Positions 33,033 through 41,954 of a DNA stretch of 64,000 nucleotides are shown here, piece after piece. This DNA is from Eubacterium sp. An11 (GTDB taxonomy: Bacteria; Bacillota; Clostridia; Lachnospirales; Lachnospiraceae): contig NZ_NFLV01000006.1 in NCBI RefSeq assembly GCF_002161065.1, positions 1-64,000 on the forward strand. The letters are read 5' to 3'. The notes under the pieces were generated by a model. That model was not told where the DNA came from. It saw only the letters and a list, made by a program, of their open reading frames with translations, and made no database searches. The position numbers were made by a program, and so were the translations under genes. Within the stretch, counting starts at the first letter, position 1. Every line of letters starts with the position of its first letter.

Positions 33033-33123
33033 GCATTCCCCTTACTATCTAATGACCATTTCTGTATCATCATTGTCAAGGCATCATGCATTTGCCTCAC
33101 GTATCTACAGTATCATGAGATCA

Positions 33124-33154
33124 GATCAGGTGCGATGCGATACCGCACCTGATC
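33124..33154 (-). other. Intercistronic hairpin between tailed shell gene and eutJ
   Basis: Perfect 11-bp stem GATCAGGTGCG/CGCACCTGATC with a 9-nt loop; no T run follows. It is placed in a 193-bp gap of an otherwise tightly packed operon, so a processing or mRNA-stability role is likely. Confidence 0.6.
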
Positions 33155-33225
33155 ATACCTCAGTATTACGATCTGATTTTATTGAAACACAGGCCCGGAT
33201 CTTTTGAAATATCCTCTATGTCAGA

Positions 33226-34065
33226 TTATTTATCTGTGTTTTTGTCTGTGTTCTTTTTCTTTCTAGATCTTCCGCTTCTTCTATTTCCTGTTGATGGTTT
33301 TTTGGCAGGAGCATCTGTATTCGTTACAGTTTCAGCTTTTTTCTCCTCCGCAGGCGCCTCTTCCTTTGGCTCTTCCTCAGGAGCTGCAACCGGGGCTTTT
33401 TCTGCCTCAGGAGCTGCGACCGGTTCCGTTTCCTCCGGTTTGGCTTCTTCCTCTTTCGGAGCTTCTTCCGGCTGGCTCTCTGTTTCTTTCGGAATCTCTT
33501 CCACGGAGTCTTCCTCTTTTGAAACTTCCTCAGACTGTACTTCTTCAGTCTTTGGAGCCTCTTCCGGCTGATCCTTCACTGAATCTGTTACTGTATTTTC
33601 ATCAGATGTGTTTTTCTCCGGCTCTTCAACTACAGGCGGTTCAGGTGCTTCTTCCATTGGCGTTTCAGCCTTTGGCTCTGCTTTCGGCTTCCAGTTCTTA
33701 ACAAGAACCGGCTGTTTCGACTCACCTTTCGGGCGATAGCCTTCTGCCATTGCGATCTCACCGCCAACAGTTTCTCTGTTGTCTACCATAAGCTTTCTCA
33801 TGCTTGGAGCCGGTCTTGCTTTCAGCAGTACACTCTTTGTACCGCTTAAAGAGCCCTGTACGGATTCCGCCGCCTTTTTGCCAGCTTCCACCGCCGCTTT
33901 GCAGGCTCCCACATTGCCTTCTACCTTTACGGTACACATACCGCCGCCCTTTGCATATTCGAAACCGAGCAGTTTGACATTGGCAGATTTCACTGCCGCG
34001 TCAGCCGCTGCCACACAGGCAGCCAGGCCAAAGGTCTCAATAAAACCAATACTCTTGTCAGCCAC
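33226..34065 (-). CDS. BMC shell protein with long acidic Pro/Glu-rich C-terminal tail
   Basis: 279 residues from a GTG start (GGAGG 7 nt upstream). Residues 4-95 are one BMC-H domain (SIGFIETFGLAACVAAADAA to the RPAP segment). Residues about 130-255 are a disordered tail with repeated PEEAPK/EE units and dozens of Glu, and the last ~24 (STGNRRSGRSRKKKNTDK) are strongly basic. It stands where pduK, another tailed shell protein, lies in Salmonella, but this tail is much longer and lacks Cys. The tail may project into the lumen or cytosol to hold enzymes or link compartments; this is inference. Confidence 0.85.
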   Translation of the reverse strand: MADKSIGFIETFGLAACVAAADAAVKSANVKLLGFEYAKGGGMCTVKVEGNVGACKAAVEAGKKAAESVQGSLSGTKSVLLKARPAPSMRKLMVDNRETVGGEIAMAEGYRPKGESKQPVLVKNWKPKAEPKAETPMEEAPEPPVVEEPEKNTSDENTVTDSVKDQPEEAPKTEEVQSEEVSKEEDSVEEIPKETESQPEEAPKEEEAKPEETEPVAAPEAEKAPVAAPEEEPKEEAPAEEKKAETVTNTDAPAKKPSTGNRRSGRSRKKKNTDKNTDK

Positions 34066-34104
34066 CTTTACACCTCCTTACTTTTCAGATTAAAACTTCT
34101 ATGA

Positions 34105-34467
34105 CTAGTCCAGACTGCGGAACGGCATCTTCTTTACGAGTCTTGCCGCATTGGATCCGATATTTCTGAACTGATCTGTCTGATAAAACTTAATTCTAAA
34201 AAGAGGGGCCGCTTTATCTAGCTTTTCATACTGAAGAACAACGCCTTCTTTGCTGATTCCAACGCCCACCCCTAATCTTGATTCCAAGCTGGCATTATGG
34301 GCAAGTTCCAGAACGTCCGCACAATGCTCTGCCTGAAGGTCATAGGGGATTCCTTCTTCTTCGATTCCAAGAAGAACACCGGAAAAATCAGCCAAAGAAA
34401 GATGGTCACAGTCATAAAAAACTTTTATTGAAGGTCTTGTATTTATTCCTGTATTACTTCCTTCCAT
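34105..34467 (-). CDS. pduH: PduH, small subunit of dehydratase reactivase
   Basis: 120 residues from the ATG at 34467; GGAG lies 8 nt upstream within the end of pduG, so this start is preferred to an overlapping TTG at 34473. The sequence (RPSIKVFYDCDHLSLADF, LLGIEEEGIPYDLQ, GVGVGISKEGVVLQY) matches the beta-subunit-like fold of PduH/DhaG/DdrB, which displaces inactivated cobalamin from the dehydratase together with PduG. Confidence 0.92.
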   Translation of the reverse strand: MEGSNTGINTRPSIKVFYDCDHLSLADFSGVLLGIEEEGIPYDLQAEHCADVLELAHNASLESRLGVGVGISKEGVVLQYEKLDKAAPLFRIKFYQTDQFRNIGSNAARLVKKMPFRSLD

Positions 34468-34469
34468 AC

Positions 34470-36290
34470 TCAATCTCCTATTTCAGAACAAGACATTGCC
34501 AGTCCTGTTGCCACCGCATTTCGAGGTCCCTCGCATCCGCGAATGTTACCCCGGCCAGCTACTATATTATATTGTGATAATGCATCAGTTACGAGAGTCG
34601 GCACCTCAAAGTCCAGTGCAGAACCGCCGACTAATACTACAAATTCAATATCTCTTACATTTCCCGTCGGGCTGACCTTGGCCAGCGAACGGATTGCATT
34701 TGTAACAAATACTTTTCGCTTTGCATTAGTCCGTACCAGCTTAATCTTCTCCAGGGAGGAAAATCCCTCAAGCGGTACTAATTCTCCACCTTCCTTTACC
34801 AATACAACCTTTGCGAAAACACCCGGATCCAGCGGTTCCTCAAAGAACTGCACTGTTCCGTCTTCATGGCGGATGTGGAAAAGGCTTTCCACCTTTGCCA
34901 GAGGATATTTTTTAATGTCTTCCGCTGTGTTAAAGTCTTCAAGACCCAACTCAGATTGAATCAGGAGAGTAACCATATTGCCGGCACCAGCCAGATGCAC
35001 GAGCTTTACATCTCCGTCTTTATTCTTAATGGATGCGTCTGTCGAACCTGCGCCCATATCAACAATTGCAATCGGCACGTTCGTACCCGGTGTCGTCAGA
35101 GCACCTTTGATAGCCATATCGGCTTCCACGCCGCCGACATATACAGGTATTTTCAATCTGTCAGTCAATTCTTCGGCGATCATCTGCATCTGCAGACGGT
35201 CCGCCTTAACCATAGCCGCGATACCAACGGCGCTTTCCAGTGAGTACTCATTGGCCAGTCCGCCCTTTACCTGCTGTGGATTATAGGTATCCACTGCCAG
35301 TAAATCCTGAATCTTGATATCTCTCGGATGCTGGTTGGTAAGATTTGACATAACCTGACGAACTTTTTCAAGCATTCCGCCGGCATTCGTTCCCGGTTCG
35401 CCTTTAATATCTTCGATGACATCAATGCTCTTTACGGCATCCATCATCTTCTCAGCGCCTTCGTCAACGCCAACCGTTACTTTCTTCTTTTTACCAATAA
35501 TTTCAATTGAACCAGCAGGGATCCGTCTTTCCTTTACATCTCCCTCAGGTGTCTTAATTACAACAGCAGAACGGTTTCCGATCAATGCACGGGCAATCGG
35601 AACCACCTGCTTTGTCTCTTCCGGTGTCAGCTTAAAGAGAGTCGCGATACCGTACGGGTTGGAGAGAACTTCCACAACTCCGCCCACAGCCGCAACCTCC
35701 ACGGCACATTTCATGCCCAGCGGGACTTTATCGACCATTCCCACTTCATCAACAATCGGAATCTTTTTCTCAAGACGGTTGTTAATTAAAACGCCATCAT
35801 CGCGCTGGACAATGGCACCTGTAATATTTAATATTTTATTATACTGGTTAATAATCTTTGCAGCGGCTTCAAAGGAAATACTTGACGGGATAACCACTAT
35901 CACATCTGTACCAGATTCCACCTTATCCAGCTTTGTAATCATCTGGGATGTTCCAACACCAATCCCAATACCACCTGGGGTATTGGGATTGTGTCCAATC
36001 ATGGTAGATTCAGTGATAATAGTTTCGGTAATCGTTTCCATGGCAACATCACCGATTACGGGAGCTGCCTCATTCACGCGAACTTCATCCAGATCACCGA
36101 TGTCGAGCCCAACCTTGTCCAAAGCTCTCTTCAGGGACTGGAAAACGCCGTGAATATTCTGTTTTGTTCCTTTAATTCCGGTGGTACCTGTGATACCACT
36201 GGAAAGAAACGTCACATGCTTTCCGTCGATCCTGGCAACGGCTGTCTCTGTCGTCGCATTGCCAATATCAACGCCCGCAACTAATTTCAC
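34470..36290 (-). CDS. pduG: PduG, large subunit of diol/glycerol dehydratase reactivase
   Basis: 606 residues from a GTG start with GGAGG 8 nt upstream. It has the Hsp70-like ATPase fold of DdrA/DhaF/PduG: VAGVDIGNATTETAVARIDG at the N-terminus, PGGIGIGVGTSQM, and PIAIVDMGAGSTDASI later. With PduH it exchanges damaged for fresh adenosylcobalamin using ATP. Presence of this protein independently indicates that the dehydratase is B12-dependent rather than a glycyl-radical enzyme. It ends 2 bp before pduH. Confidence 0.94.
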   Translation of the reverse strand: MKLVAGVDIGNATTETAVARIDGKHVTFLSSGITGTTGIKGTKQNIHGVFQSLKRALDKVGLDIGDLDEVRVNEAAPVIGDVAMETITETIITESTMIGHNPNTPGGIGIGVGTSQMITKLDKVESGTDVIVVIPSSISFEAAAKIINQYNKILNITGAIVQRDDGVLINNRLEKKIPIVDEVGMVDKVPLGMKCAVEVAAVGGVVEVLSNPYGIATLFKLTPEETKQVVPIARALIGNRSAVVIKTPEGDVKERRIPAGSIEIIGKKKKVTVGVDEGAEKMMDAVKSIDVIEDIKGEPGTNAGGMLEKVRQVMSNLTNQHPRDIKIQDLLAVDTYNPQQVKGGLANEYSLESAVGIAAMVKADRLQMQMIAEELTDRLKIPVYVGGVEADMAIKGALTTPGTNVPIAIVDMGAGSTDASIKNKDGDVKLVHLAGAGNMVTLLIQSELGLEDFNTAEDIKKYPLAKVESLFHIRHEDGTVQFFEEPLDPGVFAKVVLVKEGGELVPLEGFSSLEKIKLVRTNAKRKVFVTNAIRSLAKVSPTGNVRDIEFVVLVGGSALDFEVPTLVTDALSQYNIVAGRGNIRGCEGPRNAVATGLAMSCSEIGD

Positions 36291-36335
36291 TTTATATACC
36301 TCCGTTGTCTGTTTCGTTCCAGTTTATATGCGGTA

Positions 36336-36394
36336 ATCAGGGGTGCTTCACCTGGTACAGCAATCCAGCGCTGTCCAGGTTCTGCCCCCTTGAT
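36336..36394 (-). other. Nested intercistronic hairpin between pduE and pduG
   Basis: ATCAGGGG pairs with CCCCTTGAT (one bulge), then ACCTGG/CCAGGT, then ACAGC/GCTGT, making a long nested stem within the 124-bp gap. No T run follows. Likely an RNA processing or stability element. Confidence 0.6.
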
Positions 36395-36414
36395 CCGTCA
36401 CGGAAGCGTGCTGA

Positions 36415-36909
36415 CTATTTTTTTAAACGTCCACGTTTTTCGTAAATATCAGCTGCTTCTTTTACGAAGTTACCACAAACAGTTGCGCCGTACTGGTTGA
36501 TTAACTCATCAGCGATAGCGTATAATTCAGCTTTTGTGGAACGATAAGGTCTTAATGCATTGTAAATCTCAAGAAGTCTTGCGTCTGGTACAGGGATTAA
36601 CTCACCAGCTCTTCTTAAGTTTACAGCGAAGAATCCACGTCCTGCGGATTCAGCAACCTGAGCCTGTAATTCCAGAGTTTCTTTTGTGATACGGAAATCT
36701 TTGGCGTCTAAAGTACCATCGATAACACCCTGTAATGTTAACTCATCCAGAGATTTACCTGATGCACTCTTAATTAACTCAGGTCTTTTTTCTCCAATAG
36801 GATAATCAGCGGCTGTTACTTTGCCTTCGCATTCACAAGCTGCTGCAGAGCCCTGCATATTTTTAAGCACTTCCTGCATAATCTGTCTTACTAATAATTC
36901 CTGATCCAC
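36415..36909 (-). CDS. pduE: PduE, small subunit of B12-dependent diol/glycerol dehydratase
   Basis: 164 residues from the GTG at 36909, chosen because ACGGAGG then sits 8 nt upstream; an alternative GTG 9 nt earlier overlaps that site. The N-terminal helix (ELLVRQIMQEVLKNM) is of the encapsulation type. The body contains SLDELTLQGVIDGTLDAKDFRI and ARLLEIYNALRPYRSTKAEL, hallmarks of the gamma subunit. Confidence 0.94.
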   Translation of the reverse strand: MDQELLVRQIMQEVLKNMQGSAAACECEGKVTAADYPIGEKRPELIKSASGKSLDELTLQGVIDGTLDAKDFRITKETLELQAQVAESAGRGFFAVNLRRAGELIPVPDARLLEIYNALRPYRSTKAELYAIADELINQYGATVCGNFVKEAADIYEKRGRLKK

Positions 36910-36924
36910 GATTGACACCTCCGT

Positions 36925-37569
36925 TTATTTAAATTCAACTTTAAGAGCTTTAGGAGCTTTATTTCTGTCGGCATGTTCTGTCTCTTTGATGTGAAGAACA
37001 GCGGATAAAGCCTGGTATTTCGGTCTTGCCATCTGGTCATTCTTTACTGGTACAGGGTTTGGAGATTCGCCTTTTGCGTATTTAGCAGCGTTCTTACCAA
37101 TTGCTCTGTATGTTTCAAGGTCAATCAGAGGGCACTGAGGGAATAACTCCAGGTTAGACAGTGGTGGGAGGTCTTTCTGATGGATTACAGTAGTACCTTT
37201 GGACTGGATACCAATACCAATGCCTGATCCAGATAATTCTGCTGCATCATGAGCGATAAAGGATACGTCAGATGTTCTGTATACTTTAACGATTCTGCAG
37301 GCAACGCCTTCTTCCTCAAGACCAGCCATGATTTCTTTGATGATGGCTGCGTGAGGAACACCAACGATATTCTTTGTCTGGGATACGCCGAAAGCCGGTG
37401 CAACGCCTAAAACAACTTCGTTAGGGTTTGTACCTTTCTGAGCATCGCCAACTTCTGTGATGGTCATGCCTTCGGAACAAGCCTCTTCAGCTGCTGCTGC
37501 GGAAGTAGTGTTCATTTCTTTGAGAACTTCAGCGATAACGCTTTTTAATAATCTTTCATCAATTGCCAT
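36925..37569 (-). CDS. pduD: PduD, medium subunit of B12-dependent diol/glycerol dehydratase
   Basis: 214 residues. The N-terminal ~18 residues ([19 protein letters not shown]) form the amphipathic targeting helix that in Salmonella directs the whole dehydratase into the compartment. The body shows [20 protein letters not shown] and [19 protein letters not shown], typical of the beta subunit that binds the lower face of cobalamin. GGAAGGTG precedes the ATG. It lies 33 bp after pduC and 15 bp before pduE. Confidence 0.95.
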   Translation of the reverse strand: MAIDERLLKSVIAEVLKEMNTTSAAAAEEACSEGMTITEVGDAQKGTNPNEVVLGVAPAFGVSQTKNIVGVPHAAIIKEIMAGLEEEGVACRIVKVYRTSDVSFIAHDAAELSGSGIGIGIQSKGTTVIHQKDLPPLSNLELFPQCPLIDLETYRAIGKNAAKYAKGESPNPVPVKNDQMARPKYQALSAVLHIKETEHADRNKAPKALKVEFK

Positions 37570-37602
37570 TATAGTTCACCTTCCTTAAAATAGACTATCT
37601 TA

Positions 37603-39264
37603 TCAAATCTTTGACGGGTCAACAGCTGTACGAATGTTGCTGAGTTTTGTCCACAGCTCTGGGCTGATCTGGTAACCAGTCATAGGTCCTTCGTAGCAGT
37701 TCGGGCTGTTAACAGCGGAAATTACGTGGAACTTGTTATCAAGCATGGACGCTGTATGTAAGTAGTCACCAACAACTTTCGCTTTCTGAATATTGAAGAT
37801 AGACTCTGCAACGTCTTCAAATCCACCTTTGTAAAGAGCTTTAACAAAGTCGATACCTGTTACGCCGCGATCAAGCATATCTGTAGCAGCTTTAAGGTCA
37901 GCAACAACGTCACGGTCAGGCATATCCTGAGATCCACGTGCGTATGTAGCAGCTTCAACTTCTTCGTCTGTGATTTCAGGTAATCCTAATTCACGGAAGA
38001 GAGCCTGAATAGCTCTTGCAGCTTTGTTACGAGCAGCAACAACTTCATCTTCTGTAGCAGGAACAAGACCTGCGTCAACTTTTAAGTCACGCTGGATTAC
38101 TACCCAGTCATCATAATCGTCTGCATCCCAGTTGGATCCAGCGAACATGTTATCATAGTTAGGTGTTGCAGAATATCCGGAACAGATGTAGTCAGTTCCC
38201 GGGATAAACTGAGGAATGGAACGAGCAACTCTACGAAGATCAGAATGTGTAAATGTCTGGTCATTGGAGGAAGCGTTCTCAAGGTCAAGCATAGCGGCAA
38301 TTAAGTTCTCACATGCAACGGCGCGGATACCACCTGGTACAGCGGCAGGAACACCGATACAGGATACGGAACCGTTCTGAGTTCCCTGAACACCAGCACC
38401 ACGGGTAACACCAAGACATCTAGCCTCAAGGTAAAGCATGGATTTTCCTTCTGCCATACCCATCTGAACTTCAGAACCGGTACCGGATGTAAATCTCATC
38501 TTAACACCACGGGAAGCGTAGCAGGAAGCAAGGAATGCTTTGGACCATGGAGTGTCATCACCATCCATGAATACGTCCTCTGTTCCGTATACGGAAACTG
38601 TCTCAGCGTAAGCTGTGTAACCTCTCATACCAAGGTCAAGCTCTGTAGCCTCTTCAACAGCACACTGTGTAAGGATACCAGGACGTCCTACGTTAGCACC
38701 GAGCATGATAGCGATAGCGTTAAACGGAGCGTAACGAACGATACCAACAGTTGTCTCCATCTCAGCGAAACCACGAACAGCTGCCTCAGCTGCGTCTGCT
38801 GCGATCTGGATCATGTTATCTTTTACGTTAGTAACGTGACACTGGTTAGCTGGTTTTAATCTACATCTCATCTTGGTGATACCCATCATGGTCTCAAGAA
38901 CATTCAGGTTACCAACGATCTCAACCAACTTAGCAGGTGTAACTGCTGTTGTATATTTCAGACACTCAGCTCTGTTAACGTTGATATCAACGAGCATACG
39001 TGCGATCTCCAGAGAATCTTTAGCCATAGCTTCCTCTGCGAAATCAAGGTTAATAGCGTATTTAGCGATGAAAGCATCGAGCATATCGAACTCGTCTTTT
39101 GTCTTGCCGTCCATCTCTACTACTTCGCCGTTCACGATCTTGATGGAAGGAGTAGGGTCATATGGGCTGTTCATCGCAATAAATCCAACTTCTGGCCACT
39201 CTAAAGCGTAGCCGTCCTGATTAACAGGTCTTTGATCTAAATATTCAAAACGTTTACTTCTCAC
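37603..39264 (-). CDS. pduC: PduC, large catalytic subunit of B12-dependent diol/glycerol dehydratase
   Basis: 553 residues from a GTG at 39264 (first residues MRSKRFE match Salmonella PduC, and AGAGGTG precedes it); the longer frame adds six codons. Strong similarity runs end to end: HVTNVKDNMIQIAADAAEA, RFTSGTGSEVQMG, GSVSCIGVPAAVPGGIRAV and SSNDQTFTHSD. The enzyme turns 1,2-propanediol to propionaldehyde or glycerol to 3-hydroxypropionaldehyde by radical chemistry started from adenosylcobalamin. Sequence by eye does not separate diol from glycerol preference. Confidence 0.95.
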   Translation of the reverse strand: MRSKRFEYLDQRPVNQDGYALEWPEVGFIAMNSPYDPTPSIKIVNGEVVEMDGKTKDEFDMLDAFIAKYAINLDFAEEAMAKDSLEIARMLVDINVNRAECLKYTTAVTPAKLVEIVGNLNVLETMMGITKMRCRLKPANQCHVTNVKDNMIQIAADAAEAAVRGFAEMETTVGIVRYAPFNAIAIMLGANVGRPGILTQCAVEEATELDLGMRGYTAYAETVSVYGTEDVFMDGDDTPWSKAFLASCYASRGVKMRFTSGTGSEVQMGMAEGKSMLYLEARCLGVTRGAGVQGTQNGSVSCIGVPAAVPGGIRAVACENLIAAMLDLENASSNDQTFTHSDLRRVARSIPQFIPGTDYICSGYSATPNYDNMFAGSNWDADDYDDWVVIQRDLKVDAGLVPATEDEVVAARNKAARAIQALFRELGLPEITDEEVEAATYARGSQDMPDRDVVADLKAATDMLDRGVTGIDFVKALYKGGFEDVAESIFNIQKAKVVGDYLHTASMLDNKFHVISAVNSPNCYEGPMTGYQISPELWTKLSNIRTAVDPSKI

Positions 39265-39325
39265 GGTCTCAACACCTCTCAATTTCTCAATTAAACTTTC
39301 TTCTATACTATCTTACAGAAGCTCC

Positions 39326-39404
39326 GATATCTGCCTTTCCGTTCACATTATGTAAGCAGATATCCCATTTACCAGTTCCCTTATGTTCTCTCAACGTACA
39401 TAAG
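39326..39404 (-). other. Two intercistronic hairpins between pduB and pduC
   Basis: GATATCTGC/GCAGATATC (39326-39334 with 39356-39364) and CTTATGT/ACATAAG (39380-39386 with 39398-39404) occupy the 165-bp gap between pduB and pduC. Neither has a following T run on the minus strand. Confidence 0.55.
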
Positions 39405-39429
39405 GTATGCTAAAAATCAAAGCGTTATC

Positions 39430-40257
39430 TTAGATATAAGGAACAGTTGTGGATTCCAGTGGTTCGTTCGGCTCTAAGGCTTTCAGTAACTGTTTTCCAA
39501 CTTCTCTTGCGCCGATAATAGCCTGTCTAACTGCACCTGAATCTCCAGTAAAGAAGAAGTTAACCTCGTTGGAGAAGGATGTTCCGCCGTTACCTGGTGT
39601 AGCGATAGCGATAGGATCAATTGTAGCAGTCTTAGCAGCTGTATCCGCTAATACAACACCGATACCTGCAGGAGCACCTACAGTGATACCAAATGCTTTA
39701 CCAACAACAGCGCCGAATGCTTTCTCTAAGCAGTAGGATGCACGTGCTGTGTACTGGAACTCCAGATGTCCTGCGGAGTTACCGTATACATCACCCATCT
39801 GTTTCTCAACAAAGCTTAATGCAACTTCAACAGCTCTTCTTGCATCGGATACGTCCTCAGCACCAAAGATTGTTAAGGAACCATGACCAGCGCCGCCTTC
39901 TGTATCTCTTGGGCACTCGCAAAGAACGATTTCAGTATTTGTAGCTTTAACAGCTTCGTCACATGCAAAAATCTGTGGGCCTGCACCAACACGGTCGGAA
40001 ATAATACCGATAGAACGGTATTTAGGATCGATTTTCAGTAATTCATGAACGCTGTAGTCAAGGTTAGCGATTACCAGACCGATTGTATGTCCTAAAGCTG
40101 TTCCAACGTACTCTGTTAATCCGCAAAGGTCTTCGTTGATTCCCTTAGGAGTTGGAGCTGCGATAGTTGTATCATTAGCGAAAGCACTTTCAGCCTGAGT
40201 GCCACCCATTTTTTTCATCACTTCGTCCATGATTTTAGCCATCATTTCATCTTTCAT
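39430..40257 (-). CDS. pduB: PduB, trimeric tandem-BMC shell protein
   Basis: 275 residues with two BMC domains after a ~45-residue N-terminal extension. The extension begins MKDEMMAKIMDEVMKKMGG, an amphipathic helix implicated in Salmonella in binding cargo to the shell. Shell motifs include VGTALGHTIGLVIANLDYS, CPRDTEGGAGHGSLTIFG and GDSGAVRQAIIGAREVG. Salmonella makes a shorter PduB' from an internal start; here no ATG, GTG or TTG occurs in frame at the matching place (before CGLTEYVG). Confidence 0.94.
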   Translation of the reverse strand: MKDEMMAKIMDEVMKKMGGTQAESAFANDTTIAAPTPKGINEDLCGLTEYVGTALGHTIGLVIANLDYSVHELLKIDPKYRSIGIISDRVGAGPQIFACDEAVKATNTEIVLCECPRDTEGGAGHGSLTIFGAEDVSDARRAVEVALSFVEKQMGDVYGNSAGHLEFQYTARASYCLEKAFGAVVGKAFGITVGAPAGIGVVLADTAAKTATIDPIAIATPGNGGTSFSNEVNFFFTGDSGAVRQAIIGAREVGKQLLKALEPNEPLESTTVPYI

Positions 40258-40300
40258 TGAATTATACCTCCATTAATAATTGATCAGACTAGGACTAAAC

Positions 40301-40573
40301 TTATTGTGGTAAGATTTTTTCTACGTCTGTATGTGGTCTTGGGATTACATGGCTGGACACAACTGTACCTACCTTGTCAGCAGCAACTGTACCTGCATCA
40401 ACAGATGCCTTAACAGCTCCTACATCACCTCTGACCATAACAGTAACTAAACCAGATCCGATTTTCTCATATCCCACCAGTGTTACGTTTGCTGATTTAA
40501 CCATGGAATCGGCTGCTTCGATTGCGCCAACCAAACCTTTGGTCTCAATCATTCCTAAAGCTTCTTTCTGCAT
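40301..40573 (-). CDS. pduA: PduA, major hexameric BMC shell protein
   Basis: 90 residues, one BMC-H domain: [56 protein letters not shown], and the C-terminal [21 protein letters not shown] lies 6 nt before the ATG. It is the first gene of the main operon and likely the most abundant shell component, with a pore for the diol or glycerol. Confidence 0.95.
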   Translation of the reverse strand: MQKEALGMIETKGLVGAIEAADSMVKSANVTLVGYEKIGSGLVTVMVRGDVGAVKASVDAGTVAADKVGTVVSSHVIPRPHTDVEKILPQ

Positions 40574-40648
40574 AATTGACCTCCTTATAAAAATTCTTGT
40601 CTGTCTGGATAGGACAGACTACCTTTGGTTGATTTACAGGATAGTATC

Positions 40649-40690
40649 ATTATATAGCAACTTTCACAAAATTACTTGGCTTTTTCCTAT
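40649..40690 (-). promoter_or_regulatory. Promoter region of the main pdu operon
   Basis: A TATAAT (40654-40649) lies 75 bp before pduA with no good -35 hexamer 17 bp upstream, as expected for a promoter that needs an activator such as the adjacent AraC-type regulator. A GCCGGA/TCCGGC inverted repeat (40755-40795) between pduQ and this promoter has no T run on the coding strand and could be an operator. Confidence 0.45.
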
Positions 40691-40799
40691 AATTTTTAGC
40701 TTTTAAATACACAGGAACTGCCAAAAGCCATTCTTCGACATGATACTTTGTTGACATCTTTTTTGCCGGACAACAAAACAATTCTATCCGGCATGTCTA

Positions 40800-41954
40800 T
40801 TATTTTGCGATGTGATCCAGGATCTTACTGATATCCTCCGCTGTAACTTTTCTCGGGTTAGCCTGTGTGCAGGCGTCAGCGAGCGCTCTGCGGATGATCT
40901 CATCTCTGTTTGCCTCAAACTCTTCCAGTGTCACGCCGCACTCTGTAATGCACATCGGGCGGTCCATGTACTTCAGAAGACGATTGATCTCAGCGATCAG
41001 ATTGGATACACCAACTTTTGTGGTCGGAGCCGGCAGACCGACAACGCGGGCAAGCTTCTGATATTTTTTTGCTGCGTCGTTGCTGTGTTTTGCTGCTTCT
41101 CTGTCCATATCCGCATTGAAATAAATAACATGCGGCAGCACAAGCGCGTTGGCACGGCCGTGCGGGATGTGGAAAATAGCGCCCAGGGCGTGAGCGATAC
41201 CATGGTTCAGTCCGAGATTAACAAGGCTGAACGCCATACCTGCCAGACAGGATGCCCGGTGCATTTTATCCCTTGCCTTAATGTCATAGCCGTTGCGGTA
41301 TGCCTTTGGCAGATATTCAAAAGCCAGTTCCATAGCTTTTTCTGCCAGACAGTCGGAACAGTCGCTGGCTGTCTCAGCCACATATGCCTCAATGGCGTGA
41401 GTGATTACGTCCATACCAGTATCCGCCGTGATAAATGGCGGCGCTGATTTCACCAGTTCCGGATCCAGAATCGCGATATCCGGCATCAGGCTCTCATCAA
41501 TCAGAGGAATCTTGACACCAGTCTTTGAATCGGTAACCACCGCAAACTGCGTCACCTCAGAACCAGTGCCGCTGGTGGTCGGAAGGGCAATCAGCTTGAT
41601 CTTCTTTGTGCTCTCCGGATTCTGTGCAAGTTCAATCTTTCTTGCCATGAAAACGATCGCCTTCGCCGCGTCGATGGAAGAACCTCCACCCAGCGCGACA
41701 ACAACGTCACACTCCTTGTCCTGAAGAAAATCAATTCCTCTCTCGATCAAATCCATCGGCGGGTCAGGAATTACCTCGTCAAATACGGAAACTGAATTAC
41801 AGTTTGACAACTTTTTAAGAATCATGTCAGCCATCCCTGAATCCACCATGAACTTGTCCGTAATAAGGACAGCGTTCTCATCCTTTTCTTCAAGCAGAGC
41901 GTCGATGGCATCCTCACTGAAAAGCACCTCAGTGGAAAGCTTAAACCGTTTCAT
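40800..41954 (-). CDS. pduQ: PduQ, iron-dependent 1-propanol dehydrogenase
   Basis: 384 residues of the group III iron alcohol dehydrogenase family. NAD-binding GGGSSIDAAKAIVF and TTSGTGSEVTQFAV are present, and the metal ligands lie in TGMDVITHAIEAYVA, LGLNHGIAHALG and HIPHGRANAL. It reduces the aldehyde to alcohol, regenerating NAD+ for PduP inside the compartment. The gene overlaps the response regulator gene by 14 bp, so the alcohol dehydrogenase is cotranscribed with its likely regulators rather than with pduA onward. Confidence 0.93.
   Translation of the reverse strand: MKRFKLSTEVLFSEDAIDALLEEKDENAVLITDKFMVDSGMADMILKKLSNCNSVSVFDEVIPDPPMDLIERGIDFLQDKECDVVVALGGGSSIDAAKAIVFMARKIELAQNPESTKKIKLIALPTTSGTGSEVTQFAVVTDSKTGVKIPLIDESLMPDIAILDPELVKSAPPFITADTGMDVITHAIEAYVAETASDCSDCLAEKAMELAFEYLPKAYRNGYDIKARDKMHRASCLAGMAFSLVNLGLNHGIAHALGAIFHIPHGRANALVLPHVIYFNADMDREAAKHSNDAAKKYQKLARVVGLPAPTTKVGVSNLIAEINRLLKYMDRPMCITECGVTLEEFEANRDEIIRRALADACTQANPRKVTAEDISKILDHIAK

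Noticed and set aside
40755-40795. GCCGGA/TCCGGC hairpin considered as the pduQ terminator
   Set aside because: On the transcribed strand it is followed by A residues rather than T; more likely an operator or chance repeat.
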